From Flammeovirgaceae bacterium SG7u.111 (GTDB lineage: Bacteria; Bacteroidota; Bacteroidia; Cytophagales; Flammeovirgaceae): a DNA stretch of 64,000 nucleotides. The stretch lies in NCBI GenBank assembly GCA_034044135.1, contig CP139021.1:1317635-1381634 (forward strand). The letters run 5' to 3'. The notes under the pieces were generated by a model. That model ran no database searches. It was not told the DNA's origin and saw only the letters and a list, made by a program, of their open reading frames with translations. This document shows positions 9,356 to 20,300 of this stretch, in pieces; the first letter of the stretch is position 1; each line of letters begins with the position of its first letter. Made by a program: the position numbers and the translations under genes.

Positions 9356-9985
9356 TTACCCAAAAAGCTGACCGAGTACCGGCGGTTGGTAAAGCAACCA
9401 ACCCGTAAGGCTATACCTTCCTTTGTTCGTGATAAGTACTTCGTGGGGGACATCGCCACTTTTAAAAATCACACAGCGGTTTGCCAGAGGCTCTACTATT
9501 GAATCCCCTTTCGGGTCGTATATTTTCAACTCCCCGCCATCGCCCTTTTGCCAATCCTTGTTGAAGTAAATTATCACCGAGACCATCCTATTAGATCGGT
9601 GGTTAAACTGGTCGAGGTGTTTTTTATAAAATGAACCCTTGGGGTAATGTGCTAAGTGGAACTCATAGCCCGATAAGCTCAAAAAGCAATACCTATTTAG
9701 CTTTGCAACTATTTCCTCTGCCAAAGTGAAGAAAGGTTGGATGACAGTATCTCGCTTTTTCTCAATCCAAAAAGTGAAATCGCCCCTGATCTCAGATTTA
9801 ATCTGAAATTCTGTTTCAGCACCAATACCCGCCTTTTCAAAACGGTCTTGGTCTATTTTTTCTACCATAAACCTCTCAAGCTGTTTGAACAGCTCTGAGG
9901 GTAGAAAATTATCAATAACCAAATGGTTATCTTCAGCAAGTTTATCAACCCAGTCGATCCACTGCTCTTCGCTATAAAACTCCAT
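9356..9985 (-). CDS. 2OG-Fe(II) oxygenase family protein (prolyl-4-hydroxylase-like)
   Basis: A 209-residue non-haem iron dioxygenase expected to couple 2-oxoglutarate decarboxylation to hydroxylation of an unknown substrate, perhaps a protein side chain. The jelly-roll core is visible in the second half. The iron ligands are His and Asp of KKHLDQF (about residue 125) and His of GDVPHEVLI (about 183). The Arg of GRYSLTGWLLY (about 193) would bind 2-oxoglutarate. GDGGELKIYDP fits the sheet before the last His. The ATG at 9985 is used; a TTG at 9997 would add four residues. It converges on glyS, with which it shares a terminator. Confidence 0.88.
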   Translation of the reverse strand: MEFYSEEQWIDWVDKLAEDNHLVIDNFLPSELFKQLERFMVEKIDQDRFEKAGIGAETEFQIKSEIRGDFTFWIEKKRDTVIQPFFTLAEEIVAKLNRYCFLSLSGYEFHLAHYPKGSFYKKHLDQFNHRSNRMVSVIIYFNKDWQKGDGGELKIYDPKGDSIVEPLANRCVIFKSGDVPHEVLITNKGRYSLTGWLLYQPPVLGQLFG

Positions 9986-10266
9986 GTTTGAGAACAAACT
10001 ACCCTGATAACAAGGTAGTAAAAATTTGGCGAATATAGTTCATGAACTACATACTTTGCTATAAAAGGCTGATTAATAAAAACTTATTGTTGAATAGGAT
10101 TTCACTTGCTTGCCTAGCCTTTTGTTTTACCATCTAACAGAAGTTCAATTGCTTATTAAAGCAATGTTTACACGATAGTGGAAGAAAATATTTAGAAGCC
10201 CATCTCCAATCTCCTTCTTTTTCTTTATATTTAGTAAGCTCGTAAATATGGAAATAATGTGGTATT

Positions 10267-13200
10267 ATGTTGCAGCGTCTCGCCTTTATATTTTTCTTGG
10301 TAATAGTTGAGATTAATATCGTTGCTCTACACACGGGCTTCTGCCAAAAACCTACCCTAGCTTTCAAGCATTTCACCGTTGAAGATGGTCTTTCCCATAG
10401 TTTTGTGAGAGAAATACATCAAGATTCAAGGGGCTTTCTCTGGCTAGCAACTGAGGGGGGGATCAATAAATTTGATGGAAATGAATTTTCTTACTATAAA
10501 TATGACCCAACCAATCCGCATGGAGTTTCCCACAATAATGTAACAGGAATTACAGAAGGACCAAATGGAGATATTTGGTTTACAACTTGGGGGGGAGGGG
10601 TCAGTATTTTAGATGTACAACAGGATCGTTTTTTTAAATTCAAACTCACCGATAGTGATGTAGATGAGGTTGGGGCAAACATAGTTTTTTCTTCATGTTT
10701 TGATTCTGAAGGACGGATGTGGGCATGTACTTTTAATGGGTTGTTCTTAATTGACCCTATAAATCACAAAGTACTGAAACATTATGTTCACCATGCAGGA
10801 GAGGCAAATTCACTTAGCAGCAATCGGGTTAGGCTAGCAATAGAAGACTCAAAAGGAAACCTATGGGTAGCTTCATTAGACGGCGGACTCGACTATTTCA
10901 ACGTTGCAGATGAAACATTTCATCATCAGCCGTTAGACCATGACGGTGAGCCAGTAAGTGTCGTTTCTTTGTGCTTTGATGATCAGCAGCGCTTATGGGT
11001 TGGTACATGGGGGCAAGGAGCTTTTATGATAGATTCTGCAAGAAATATCAAAACGTACAATCATAACCCAAGAGAAGACAATTCACTGCTAGATGATCAG
11101 GTATGGACGATTGCTTTGGATGGAGAGAGGAGAGTCTGGTTAGGAACAGATGTGGGGCTTTCCATCTATAATGAAGCTGAGGATAACTTTTATAATTACA
11201 AAAGCAACCCTTACGATCCTAAAAGTATGAAGGGCACTTCTATTAAAAATATTTATGCTGATAAGGAAGGGAGAATGTGGGTAGGAACGTTGGATGGCGG
11301 ATTGAGTTTGTTTGATACAAGTTTTATTGATTTTGAACATTATTATAATCTACCTAATGAAAGCTCCCTGAATAACAATAATGTAACAGCGGTTTTGGAA
11401 TTGGAAAATGGGGGTTTGTTGGTTGGGACAGATGGAGGAGGACTTAATCTTTTCGATAGGGAAAGCAAAACATTTAGGAGCTTCACGTATGATGTGGATA
11501 AGCCAACAGGTATCGGTAGCAATAAAATAAAGGCACTTTGTGAAGATAGCAAAGGCAGGATTTGGATTGGGCATTGGGCTGGAGGGTTAGATTTGTTTGA
11601 TCCAAATACATTTGAATTCACCCATTTTCGCTATGAAGAAGGAAATAAGCTCACACCCAACAATGATAATATTGTAGTGTTGGAAGAGGATGGGAAGGGA
11701 AATATTTGGTTAGGAACCTTTGGGGGAGGGGTGAATAAGTTTAATCCTGAAACGGGTATTTTTGAATATTTTATCCCTTCCCGTAAACCCGGATCTATCA
11801 GTTATGAGAATATCCGTGTGTTGGACTATTACAAGGGTAAAATCTATTTGGGGGCGGAGAATGGCTATTTGGATGTGGTTAATGCTGACGATGGGCAACT
11901 TGTTGCAGGATATTCGCTTAAAACAAAAACGGGTGACCATATAGCCCCTGTATGTATGAGAAGAGATGCGCAAGGATATTTATGGGTTGGGACATTGGGA
12001 GAAGGGCTTTGGAAGCTAGATGAACAAAACGGAGGGTTTGAAACATTTATAATGGGCGAAGGCTCGCTTAGCAATTATATTTATTCGCTAGAAATAGCTG
12101 GAGATGGTACTTTTTGGATGGGTACGAATTTAGGTATTTGTAGTTTTTCTCCAAGTACAGGAGAAACAAACAATTATGGGGTAGATAGAGGTGTACAGGG
12201 AACTCAATTTAGCAGGCTAGCTTCGGCAACATTATCTGGTGGGGAGATGTTTTTTGGGGGCGATAACGGGTTCAATATTTTTAGACCAGAGGAGATCGAT
12301 CCCATAAAAGATACTTCACCTTTGGTATTTACAAGGTTTGAAGTTTTTAATAAGCTTGTGGATGTTAGCAAAGACTCACCTTTAAAGCAAAACCTTCAAG
12401 AAGTAGAAAAAATCACGCTTACCCATGAAAAATCGTTGTTTAGCCTAACTTATGCTTCATTGAATTATTCGGCGCCAAAAAGCGTAAAATATTGTTATAG
12501 GATGCTAGGCTTTGTAGATGAAAGTTGGCAGTATGTAGGGCAAGAGCGCAAAGCAACTTATTCCAATCTTCCTCCCAAAACCTACACTTTTGAAGTGGGG
12601 GTCTATGAAGATGAAAATAATGTGCTGGCAAGTAAAAAAATGATAATAGAAATTCTGCCGCCTTGGTGGGGAACCATCTGGTTTAGGCTTTTGGTGGTAT
12701 TGTTAGTAACAGGAGGGGCAATCGGCTATTATTTTGTAAGGGTGAACCTTCTTAGGAAACGAAATAAAGAACTAGAGCACATAGTGAAGAACAGAACCTA
12801 TGAACTAAGTGAAAAAAATAGTGAAATTGCAGCCCAGAATGAAGAGCTACACACCCAACAAGAAGAACTTTCTCTTCAAAACGAAGAACTTACAGCTACG
12901 CTCGATCAGTTAAAAAAAGCCCAATCGCAATTAGTCCAGTCTGAAAAAATGGCTTCTTTAGGGTTGCTTACTGCGGGCATAGCCCACGAGATCAATAACC
13001 CCGTCAATTTTATTAAATCGGGGATTACAGGATTACAATTTATAATAGAGCAGTTTGTTGAGCTGTCACAATTGTATGCGCAGGTGACTACCGAAAATGT
13101 GGGAGAGAAATTAGTGGAGATCGAGACGATGAAAAAGAAGCTGAAGTTTGACGAGTTGATGACAAAAGGCCTTAAAATCACCACACATATAACCACAGGG

Positions 13201-13731
13201 GCAAATCGGACAGCTGAAATAGTTAAAGGGTTGAGATCTTTTAGTAGATCTGATACGAATAAATTTGCCCCTTTTAATATTGTTGAGGGAATTGAAAATA
13301 CCTTATTGTTACTGAACCAGCTGATCAAAAACAAGGTAGAAATACATAAAGACTACGACAATACCATTGAAATTGAATGCGTCCCAGGTCAAATCAACCA
13401 AATATTGATGAACCTATTAACAAATGCCCTCCAAGCCATAAAAGAAGAAGGAGAAATATTTATAAACGCTTTTATTGACCATAATACGCTTTGTCTGAAG
13501 ATAAGAGATACTGGAGAAGGAATACCTAAAAAAAATCTTCCTAATATTTTTGACCCATTTTTTACTACGAAAGATGTAGGACAGGGAACTGGCTTAGGCC
13601 TTTCTATTGTGATGGGGATTATTGAAGGGCACCAAGGAAGGATTGAAGTAGAAAGCCATTTGGGCGAGGGAACTACATTCGTCGTAAGTTTGCCACTAGT
13701 CCAACATAAACTTGCCAAACAAGTGGGTTAA
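10267..13731 (+). CDS. Reg_prop sensor histidine kinase (first Reg_prop copy)
   Basis: A 1154-residue membrane sensor kinase. After a signal peptide (about 1-26) it carries some twelve Reg_prop propeller repeats (for example GFLWLATEGGINKFDG and GNIWLGTFGGGVNKFN), a Y_Y_Y domain (about 715-790) and one membrane helix (about 798-820). Inside, a coiled coil built of 7-residue EEL repeats leads to HisKA with phospho-acceptor His907 (AGIAHEINNP). The HATPase has an N box (NLLTNALQAI), DTGEGIP, FDPFFTTK and GTGLGLS, the pattern of NtrB/AtoS-like (HPK4) kinases. There is no receiver or AraC domain, unlike the hybrid versions that usually sit beside polysaccharide loci. It is followed 305 bp on by a 7TM-DISM kinase; this pair recurs at 17.3-23.3 kb. 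Confidence 0.93.
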   Translation: MLQRLAFIFFLVIVEINIVALHTGFCQKPTLAFKHFTVEDGLSHSFVREIHQDSRGFLWLATEGGINKFDGNEFSYYKYDPTNPHGVSHNNVTGITEGPNGDIWFTTWGGGVSILDVQQDRFFKFKLTDSDVDEVGANIVFSSCFDSEGRMWACTFNGLFLIDPINHKVLKHYVHHAGEANSLSSNRVRLAIEDSKGNLWVASLDGGLDYFNVADETFHHQPLDHDGEPVSVVSLCFDDQQRLWVGTWGQGAFMIDSARNIKTYNHNPREDNSLLDDQVWTIALDGERRVWLGTDVGLSIYNEAEDNFYNYKSNPYDPKSMKGTSIKNIYADKEGRMWVGTLDGGLSLFDTSFIDFEHYYNLPNESSLNNNNVTAVLELENGGLLVGTDGGGLNLFDRESKTFRSFTYDVDKPTGIGSNKIKALCEDSKGRIWIGHWAGGLDLFDPNTFEFTHFRYEEGNKLTPNNDNIVVLEEDGKGNIWLGTFGGGVNKFNPETGIFEYFIPSRKPGSISYENIRVLDYYKGKIYLGAENGYLDVVNADDGQLVAGYSLKTKTGDHIAPVCMRRDAQGYLWVGTLGEGLWKLDEQNGGFETFIMGEGSLSNYIYSLEIAGDGTFWMGTNLGICSFSPSTGETNNYGVDRGVQGTQFSRLASATLSGGEMFFGGDNGFNIFRPEEIDPIKDTSPLVFTRFEVFNKLVDVSKDSPLKQNLQEVEKITLTHEKSLFSLTYASLNYSAPKSVKYCYRMLGFVDESWQYVGQERKATYSNLPPKTYTFEVGVYEDENNVLASKKMIIEILPPWWGTIWFRLLVVLLVTGGAIGYYFVRVNLLRKRNKELEHIVKNRTYELSEKNSEIAAQNEELHTQQEELSLQNEELTATLDQLKKAQSQLVQSEKMASLGLLTAGIAHEINNPVNFIKSGITGLQFIIEQFVELSQLYAQVTTENVGEKLVEIETMKKKLKFDELMTKGLKITTHITTGANRTAEIVKGLRSFSRSDTNKFAPFNIVEGIENTLLLLNQLIKNKVEIHKDYDNTIEIECVPGQINQILMNLLTNALQAIKEEGEIFINAFIDHNTLCLKIRDTGEGIPKKNLPNIFDPFFTTKDVGQGTGLGLSIVMGIIEGHQGRIEVESHLGEGTTFVVSLPLVQHKLAKQVG

Positions 13732-14036
13732 TTTGGATTTCTTCCCGCTTTAACTATTGGTATTCTATCCATATTCATTCACCGGTAATGTGCTAAATAA
13801 GGAGAACAAGTTTAGGCGCTTCTCTAGTAAATTATATATAAACGCGTACTTGATTTAGCTTGGGTCTTCTAGGTCGCTCCTATGGGGCTTGTAGTGTAAG
13901 GCTTTCAGATACTACAAACAGTTGCCTATACGAAATTCACAAGAGCTTAGTGCAGTTTGATTATACACATTCTTTTTTTTTAAAAAAAAGCACTACATTC
14001 ATGTGTATATATTATTACAAAAATCACATCGATACT
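13732..14036 (+). other. Spacer between the first Reg_prop kinase and its 7TM-DISM neighbour
   Basis: About 305 bases. The downstream frame stays open into this stretch, but the translation (Cys- and Ser-rich, no family resemblance) looks non-coding. No hairpin terminator was recognised, so read-through from the upstream kinase is possible. Confidence 0.45.
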
Positions 14037-16253
14037 ATGCCTTCTAATCTGTTTCCCAATTGGCTTTGGTTTAATTTTTTAGTTGGATTTCTTTTAATTT
14101 CTGCAAATGCGGAAGCTACTGATACTATTCGTATTGTCAATCAAGAGGAAATGAGGATAATCACCTCAAAATCTTATTTCTTGGAAGACCATACTGGGGA
14201 AATGGGTATTAGTGATATTCTAGCTTTGGAGAATCAGGTCAAGTTTAAGCCTATAGGAAAAGACGCATATAGCACTCCAGCAACAGATGCAGTAATATGG
14301 TTTAAGTTTACCATTCAAAATAAATCAGGTTCGGATCTGTGGTTAGAATTAGGAGACCCTTTTTCAGCTTGGTATTTGGATTTTTACTCACCAGATGAGG
14401 AAGGGAACCACAGTCGTGTAACATATTCGGTAGGGGCAATGCGACCTGAAAGCAATAAAGAATTCCCATCCAATAACTACTGTATACCTATAGCCCAAGG
14501 GGCCGATGCAGTGGCCAAAACATATTACATGAAGGTAAAAGGCGGGTTGCCCATGATATTTGTTTTTCAAGCAGGCAATATAAAGGCACTCATAAACCAC
14601 ACAAGAAAATATGATTATGCTTTAGCTCTTTTTTTTGGAGTGATACTTTCATCCCTTATTTACAATCTATTCTTATTTATATCTATTCGCGATACTATAT
14701 ACATTAGGTATATCTCTTATCTATGTGTGATGCTTGTAGTAGCTCCTTTTAGTAGTGGCAATCCTTTGTCATTTCACCCTTTTTGGTGGCATTATGTCGT
14801 AACTTGGAATGGGGTTTTATACTTATGCAGTACTCTTTTTGCTGTAGAGTACTTAGCTTTGCGAAGCCTTGCGCCAAGGCTATATTCGTGGGTTTGGTTT
14901 CTGACCTTGGTTTTAATAGTGCTCTTGCCGATTTTAGAAATATTTTCTTTGATAGATACTATTTCCCTGAATTATATTTTTCAACCTATAGTCTACATCC
15001 TCTTTCTGAGTTTGCTTATTTCTGGAATTTATTTATGGATAAAAGGACAGAAAAATGCAAGGTTTTACGTATCAGGTTGGGTATTTTTTGTTGTTAGTTT
15101 ATTTGTTTTTGCATTGGCAATCAATGGAGTTGTTCCTTTGAACATATTCACTAGAAATGCCTTGTATATAGGAGCTAGCGCTGAAGCATTGTTGTTTTCA
15201 CTAGCACTTGGGGATAGGTACAACATCCTCAAAAAGGATAATGAGAGGGTGCAGGCCCAAAATCTTGCTTTAGTAGAAGAGCAAAAAATTGAGTTGGAAA
15301 CAAAAGTACATGCAAGGACAAAAGAACTACAAATGGCAAATGATGAACTTCAAGCCAGTCATGAAGAGCTTCAGGCGCAACAAGAAGAACTCCAGTCCCA
15401 ACAGGAAGAGTTATCGGCTCAAAATGAAGAGCTGTTCTCTACACTAGACCAGCTCAAAGTGGCGCAATCACAACTAGTGCAATCCGAGAAAATGGCTTCC
15501 TTGGGGCTGCTCACAGCGGGCTTGGCACATGAGATAAATAACCCGATTAATTTTATAAAATCAGCTGTATCAGGGCTTCAAGGTGTAATAGAACAATTTT
15601 CTTACTTTTCGGATCTGTATAAAAAAATTGACCCAGATAATGCGAAAAAAGGCTTGGAAGAAATTAGTGACTTAAAAAAGGAATTGAAGTTTGATGAGAT
15701 GATGGAAAAAGCCCTCCGCATCACTAGTCATATAGATACTGGGGCGAACCGCACGGCAGAGATAGTGAAGGGGCTGCAGTCTTATAGTCGGTCCAATAGT
15801 ACTGAATATGCATCTTATAACATAGTAGATGGAATAAATGATACTCTTCTACTGTTAAATCATCTTTTTGGGGAGAGCCATATCAAAGTTTTCAAAAACT
15901 TTGATAAAATCCCTGAAGTAGAGTGTTCGCCTGGCCAGCTCAACCAAGTGCTGATGAATATCTTTGTAAATGCGATTCAGTCTATGAAAGAGAGAGGCAA
16001 CTTGTTTATTTCCACATATCAGCAAGGGGCTAATATAACGATCAAAATAAAGGACACTGGAAGCGGGATTCCCTCCGAAAACCTCAAACATATTTTTGAC
16101 CCATTTTTTACCACCAAAGAGGTTGGTGAGGGAACAGGGCTTGGGCTGTCGATAGTAAAAGGTATAATAGCCGAACATGGGGGATCTATCATGGTAGAGA
16201 GTGTAATAGACGAGGGGACGACTTTTGAAATTTCTTTGCCTATTACCCATTAA
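14037..16253 (+). CDS. 7TM-DISM sensor histidine kinase (first copy)
   Basis: A 738-residue kinase. A signal peptide (MPSNLFPNWLWFNFLVGFLL...) is followed by a periplasmic 7TMR-DISM extracellular type 2 domain (about 35-190, with ATDAVIWFKFTIQN) and seven membrane helices (about 200-410). A coiled coil of repeated QAQQEEL-type heptads (about 430-480) leads to HisKA with His498 (AGLAHEINNP). The HATPase carries NIFVNAIQSM, DTGSGIP, FDPFFTTKEVG and GTGLGLS. The input module differs from the neighbouring Reg_prop kinase, yet the kinase module is closely alike. The start at 14037 gives a clean signal peptide; ATG 14001 is an alternative. The gene pairs with the upstream Reg_prop kinase. Confidence 0.92.
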   Translation: MPSNLFPNWLWFNFLVGFLLISANAEATDTIRIVNQEEMRIITSKSYFLEDHTGEMGISDILALENQVKFKPIGKDAYSTPATDAVIWFKFTIQNKSGSDLWLELGDPFSAWYLDFYSPDEEGNHSRVTYSVGAMRPESNKEFPSNNYCIPIAQGADAVAKTYYMKVKGGLPMIFVFQAGNIKALINHTRKYDYALALFFGVILSSLIYNLFLFISIRDTIYIRYISYLCVMLVVAPFSSGNPLSFHPFWWHYVVTWNGVLYLCSTLFAVEYLALRSLAPRLYSWVWFLTLVLIVLLPILEIFSLIDTISLNYIFQPIVYILFLSLLISGIYLWIKGQKNARFYVSGWVFFVVSLFVFALAINGVVPLNIFTRNALYIGASAEALLFSLALGDRYNILKKDNERVQAQNLALVEEQKIELETKVHARTKELQMANDELQASHEELQAQQEELQSQQEELSAQNEELFSTLDQLKVAQSQLVQSEKMASLGLLTAGLAHEINNPINFIKSAVSGLQGVIEQFSYFSDLYKKIDPDNAKKGLEEISDLKKELKFDEMMEKALRITSHIDTGANRTAEIVKGLQSYSRSNSTEYASYNIVDGINDTLLLLNHLFGESHIKVFKNFDKIPEVECSPGQLNQVLMNIFVNAIQSMKERGNLFISTYQQGANITIKIKDTGSGIPSENLKHIFDPFFTTKEVGEGTGLGLSIVKGIIAEHGGSIMVESVIDEGTTFEISLPITH

Positions 16254-16308
16254 GCAAAGAAATATAATACCAGAACCTAGCTAGCTGATGTAATAAAAGG
16301 GACTAACT

Positions 16309-17189
16309 AACTCAAGTTGCTAGTTATAAAAATAGCTTTTGATGGCAAAAGCCTCAATAAATAGCCATGCCTTGAAAATAAAGCCATTCAGCGTGACAGC
16401 CCTAATTCTCGCGGGGAAGTTGCACGTGATTTGGCTAAAAGCGGTTTCTATCCGCTTTCTGTTTTGTTTTTTTGCCACTTCATCAATAAAAGAGTCCCCC
16501 CTTTGGGAGTTTTTCTTCCTTGCGACCAGGAACGCTATTTTCTCCTGTTCAAGCCAGAAGTCCTCCCACTCATAGTCAGTGAAGCCACTATCGCCATAGA
16601 CCACGCTTCCTTCCGGAAGGTGACTGGCCTGGAATAAAGGCGATCTCAACAGGAATGCCGTTTTCCGTAGCTAATACAGCTATCTTGCAGCCATAGAAGT
16701 ATACCCTTTTCGAGCTGTTCTTGCCCCGGTAATCCTCGCCCGTCACCAGCTTGGAGCGACTAATGCGGATATTGTGGCATACGGTAACTGGAAAAGTATC
16801 TAGGCAATAGCGTTGTCTGTGGTCCTGCCCCTTGAAGAGCATCGAGAGCAACAGGAAACATTTTTGGGCAAGCTCGGATACTGCATGCCACTGCCTATTC
16901 CAAGCATCTCTGGGCAATGATGGCTCCTCATATAGCCTATGGCTTTATGGAGGTTGCCCCCGAAACAAAGGGCGGCGATGCTGGCTGTTGTCAGTATCAT
17001 TGCATCGTCCACTCGGCGAAGACAATGCTCTTTGTGCCCAATTCCATATAAAATATCATCAAATACGATGTATATTGCAATTGTGTCGTCTTCGATCATG
17101 ATCGGCTATTTTTTCGTTTTGCCACTCTAAAATAACTATTTGTGACGATGGGGTACTTTTTTACGTTTTACTAACTAGCAACTAGAGTT
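16309..17189 (-). mobile_element. Degenerate IS982-family insertion sequence
   Basis: An element of about 880 bp bounded by 18-bp terminal inverted repeats, 16309-16326 and 17172-17189, which match at 17 of 18 positions. It contains a minus-strand transposase broken by frame changes. No convincing target-site duplication was seen. It separates the first kinase pair from the second. Confidence 0.8.
16320..17099 (-). pseudogene. IS982-family transposase, frameshifted
   Basis: Three overlapping minus-strand frames together cover one transposase. The N-terminal part reads from 17099 (MILTTASIAALCFGGNLHKA, then HHCPEMLG). The middle (NRQWHAVSEL, TFPVTVCHNIRISRSKL, ENGIPVEIAFIPG) is in a second frame. 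The end (LPEGSVVYGDSGFTDYEWED, KKQNRKRIETAFSQI) is back in the first frame. YGDSGFTDYE and the final RKRIETAFSQI correspond to the DDE catalytic Asp and Glu regions of IS982 transposases. Two small deletions, near 16910 and 16640, cause the frame changes. IS982 enzymes normally come from one open frame, so this copy is most likely dead. Confidence 0.82.
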
Positions 17190-17246
17190 AAATAGGGAAA
17201 TAGCAGATATCTCTGTTTATTAGTGTATTACGTTTTGTATTTACAA

Positions 17247-17254
17247 TATATTTG
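17247..17254 (+). promoter_or_regulatory. Candidate -7 box upstream of the second Reg_prop kinase
   Basis: TAtaTTTG matches the Bacteroidota -7 consensus and lies just outside the IS right end. No clear TTG -33 box at the normal spacing, so this is tentative. Confidence 0.3.
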
Positions 17255-17306
17255 TACAAGGCTAAAGATGAAAACCATCTTATTTTTGCATTTAGTAATT
17301 TACAAC

Positions 17307-20300
17307 ATGAAATTCGACTACCAATCATGTAATTTGAAAGTGAAAAATACTTTATTACTTGTCTTTATTATTCTGACAAGCCAACCTTTGTTTTCACAGA
17401 AGTCCAAGCCCGCTATTCCTTTTAAGCATTTTACAGTTGCCCAAGGACTTTCTCACAATTTTACTAAATGTACTTTCCAAGACTCAAATGGAATAATTTG
17501 GGTGGCTACAGAAGGTGGAATCAATAAATTTGATGGATATGATTTTAGGGTTTTTGAATTTGATTCAGAAGATCCCAAAAGCGTATCTCATAATAACATT
17601 CTCGATATAGATAGCGATTCGAAGGGAGATTTATGGTTTTGCTCTTGGGGTGGAGGAATAAGTGTGATGGATTTGAAAACGGAACGATTTACAAGGATTT
17701 TAAATGATTCTACCGATAAAACTAACCTGCCTACTAATTTTATTTATTCCTTATATCGTGATTCGCAAAGTAGAATGTGGGCTTGTACTGTAGCTGGACT
17801 TGCCTTGATAAATGACTCTACTTATCAGATAGAAAAGCACTATAAGCACATTCCCAATAACCCAGCGAGCTTGAAGGAAAACAAAATTCGCTGTGTGGCA
17901 GAAGGTGAGCCAGGTAAACTATGGGTAGCTACCATTGGCGGAGGATTGCTTTCTTTTGATATTGAAGGAGAAAAATTTGAAGAGGTGGGGCTAGGCAAAA
18001 CAAGTTCGGGAAAAGAAAAAGTCTATTCTTTATTATATGATGATCAGCAGCGCTTATGGGTTGGGACTTGGGACGATGGGTTATTTTTGATAGATAAGGA
18101 CGGGGTCATAACGAACTTTTTGCATGATGAGACTCGAGATAATAGCTTGCTGAACAATCAGGTATGGAGTATTGGCAAAGATGCTAATGGAAAAATTTGG
18201 GTTGGAACTGATTCTGGGATTTCCATTTACAACGAAGAGGGAAACGTTTTCTTTAATTACCCATCAGTTCCTTTCGATCCTAAAAGCTTGAATGCAAGTG
18301 CTATAAGAGATATTTTCCTTGATAAAGAAAATAGAGTTTGGGTAAGTACAGTTGGTGGTGGGGTGAATTTATACGACCAGCATTTTGCAGATTTTAAGCA
18401 TTTCTATAACATACCTGACGTAAATAGCATCTCTTATCATAGTGTAAATTCCATCATATGTGATACAAATGACAATTTGTGGATAGTGACCGATGGTGGA
18501 GGCTTAAATTATTATGACAGATCAACTGATGAGTTTTTGCATTTTTCCCACAATTCGAAATCAGGTAGCTCAATAGCAGGCAACAAAATCAAAACAATAT
18601 TTGAAGATAGTAATAATAATATGTGGTTGGGATTTTGGGCAAATGGAATTGACCGTTATGATAAGAAAAATAGAAAACTAACCCATTTCGAGCATCAGGA
18701 GGGAAATATCAAAACCCCGAACAATAATAATGTTTTTGACTTTGCAGAAGATAATAAAGGGGATATATGGATAGCAACGTTTGGAGGAGGTCTCAACAAA
18801 TATGACCCAAAGAGCGGCAACTTTGAATATATCATTCCAGAAAAGAATAAATCAATAACATTGAGTTATTCTAATATTAGAATACTTGATTATTATGAAG
18901 GCAAGCTTTACATCGGTCAAGAGAACGGTTTCATTGATATACTCGATGTAGAAACACATGAAGTGTTAGCAAATATTCCACTCAAAGGCAGACAGGGCAA
19001 TAATTATGAGCCTATGAGCATGAAGAGAGATAAGGCTGGAGATTTATGGGTTGGAACACAGGGTGGAGGGCTTTGGAAATTCGATGAAGAAATCTTAAGC
19101 TTTTCTAAGAAATTTAAATCAGAAAAAGAAACCTATAACAACTACATATATTCAATTGAGATAGATAAAAATGGCTTGTTCTGGATGGGGACAAATAATG
19201 GGATATCTACTTTTGATCCGCTTACAGGAAAGATGACCTCATATGGCGTTGAGAGGGGGGTACAAGGATACCAGTTCAATAGGCAATCGTCTCATTTGCT
19301 CAACACTGGAGAACTCGTATTTGGGGGGGCAAATGGGTTTAATATTTTTCATCCAGATAGTATCAAACCTTACCTAAACTATTTTCCGGTAGTTTTTTCA
19401 AAATTTGAATTGTTTAACAAAGAAGTAACTTTTGAAAAAGGTTCGCCATTAAAAACTACCATCAATACTACCAGCTCTATTACACTAAATTATAAACAGT
19501 CTTTATTTAGCATCACCTATGCTTCGCTCAATTATTCGAGTGTTGAAAACGTAAATTATGCTTATCGGTTAAAAGGGTTTGTAGACGAAAGTTGGCAATA
19601 TGTTGGCAATGAACGCAAAGCAACTTATTCGAACCTTTCACCAGCTACCTATGAATTTGAAGTGGGAATAGTAGATAATGACGGTATTGGGGTCACAAAT
19701 ATTCGCAACTTGAAAATTGACGTGTTGCCGCCCTGGTGGCTCACATGGTGGTTCAAATTCATATCTATCTCGTTACTGGTCAGTGTTTTTGTCGGTGTAT
19801 TCTTACTAAGAGTGAGGGTGTTAGAATCTCAAAAGAAAATACTAGAACAGAATGTAGAAGAGCGAACAAAGGAGCTTTGGCTAAAAAATGATGAAATTGT
19901 ATCACAAAACAATGAACTGCAAGCCCAGCAAGAAGAACTCCACGCTCAAAGGGAAGAATTGTCTGTACAAAATAAAGAGCTGAACATTACGCTGGATAAG
20001 CTCAAGATGGCTCAATCACAGCTAGTTCAGTCCGAAAAGATGGCATCCCTTGGCCTGCTTACTGCAGGTATTGCTCATGAAATAAACAACCCTGTAAATT
20101 TCATCAAATCAGGAATTGCAGGGCTTCACATAGTTATTGAGCAGTTTACTATTATTTCGTCTCTTTATACCCAAGTGAACAAAGACAATATGTTGGAAAA
20201 GTTAAAAGAGATAAATGAGCTTAAAGAGAGTATCAAATTTGATAAGATAATGGAAAAAGCTCAATTGATTACTGCCCACATCAATACAGGAGCAAACCGA

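Noticed and set aside
13860-14036. N-terminal extension of the first 7TM-DISM kinase
   Set aside because: The translation has no counterpart in the paralogue and would bury the signal peptide; ATG 14037 fits.
16320-17099. Programmed frameshifting to make an active IS982 transposase
   Set aside because: IS982 enzymes come from one frame; here two opposite frame changes with missing residues indicate decay.
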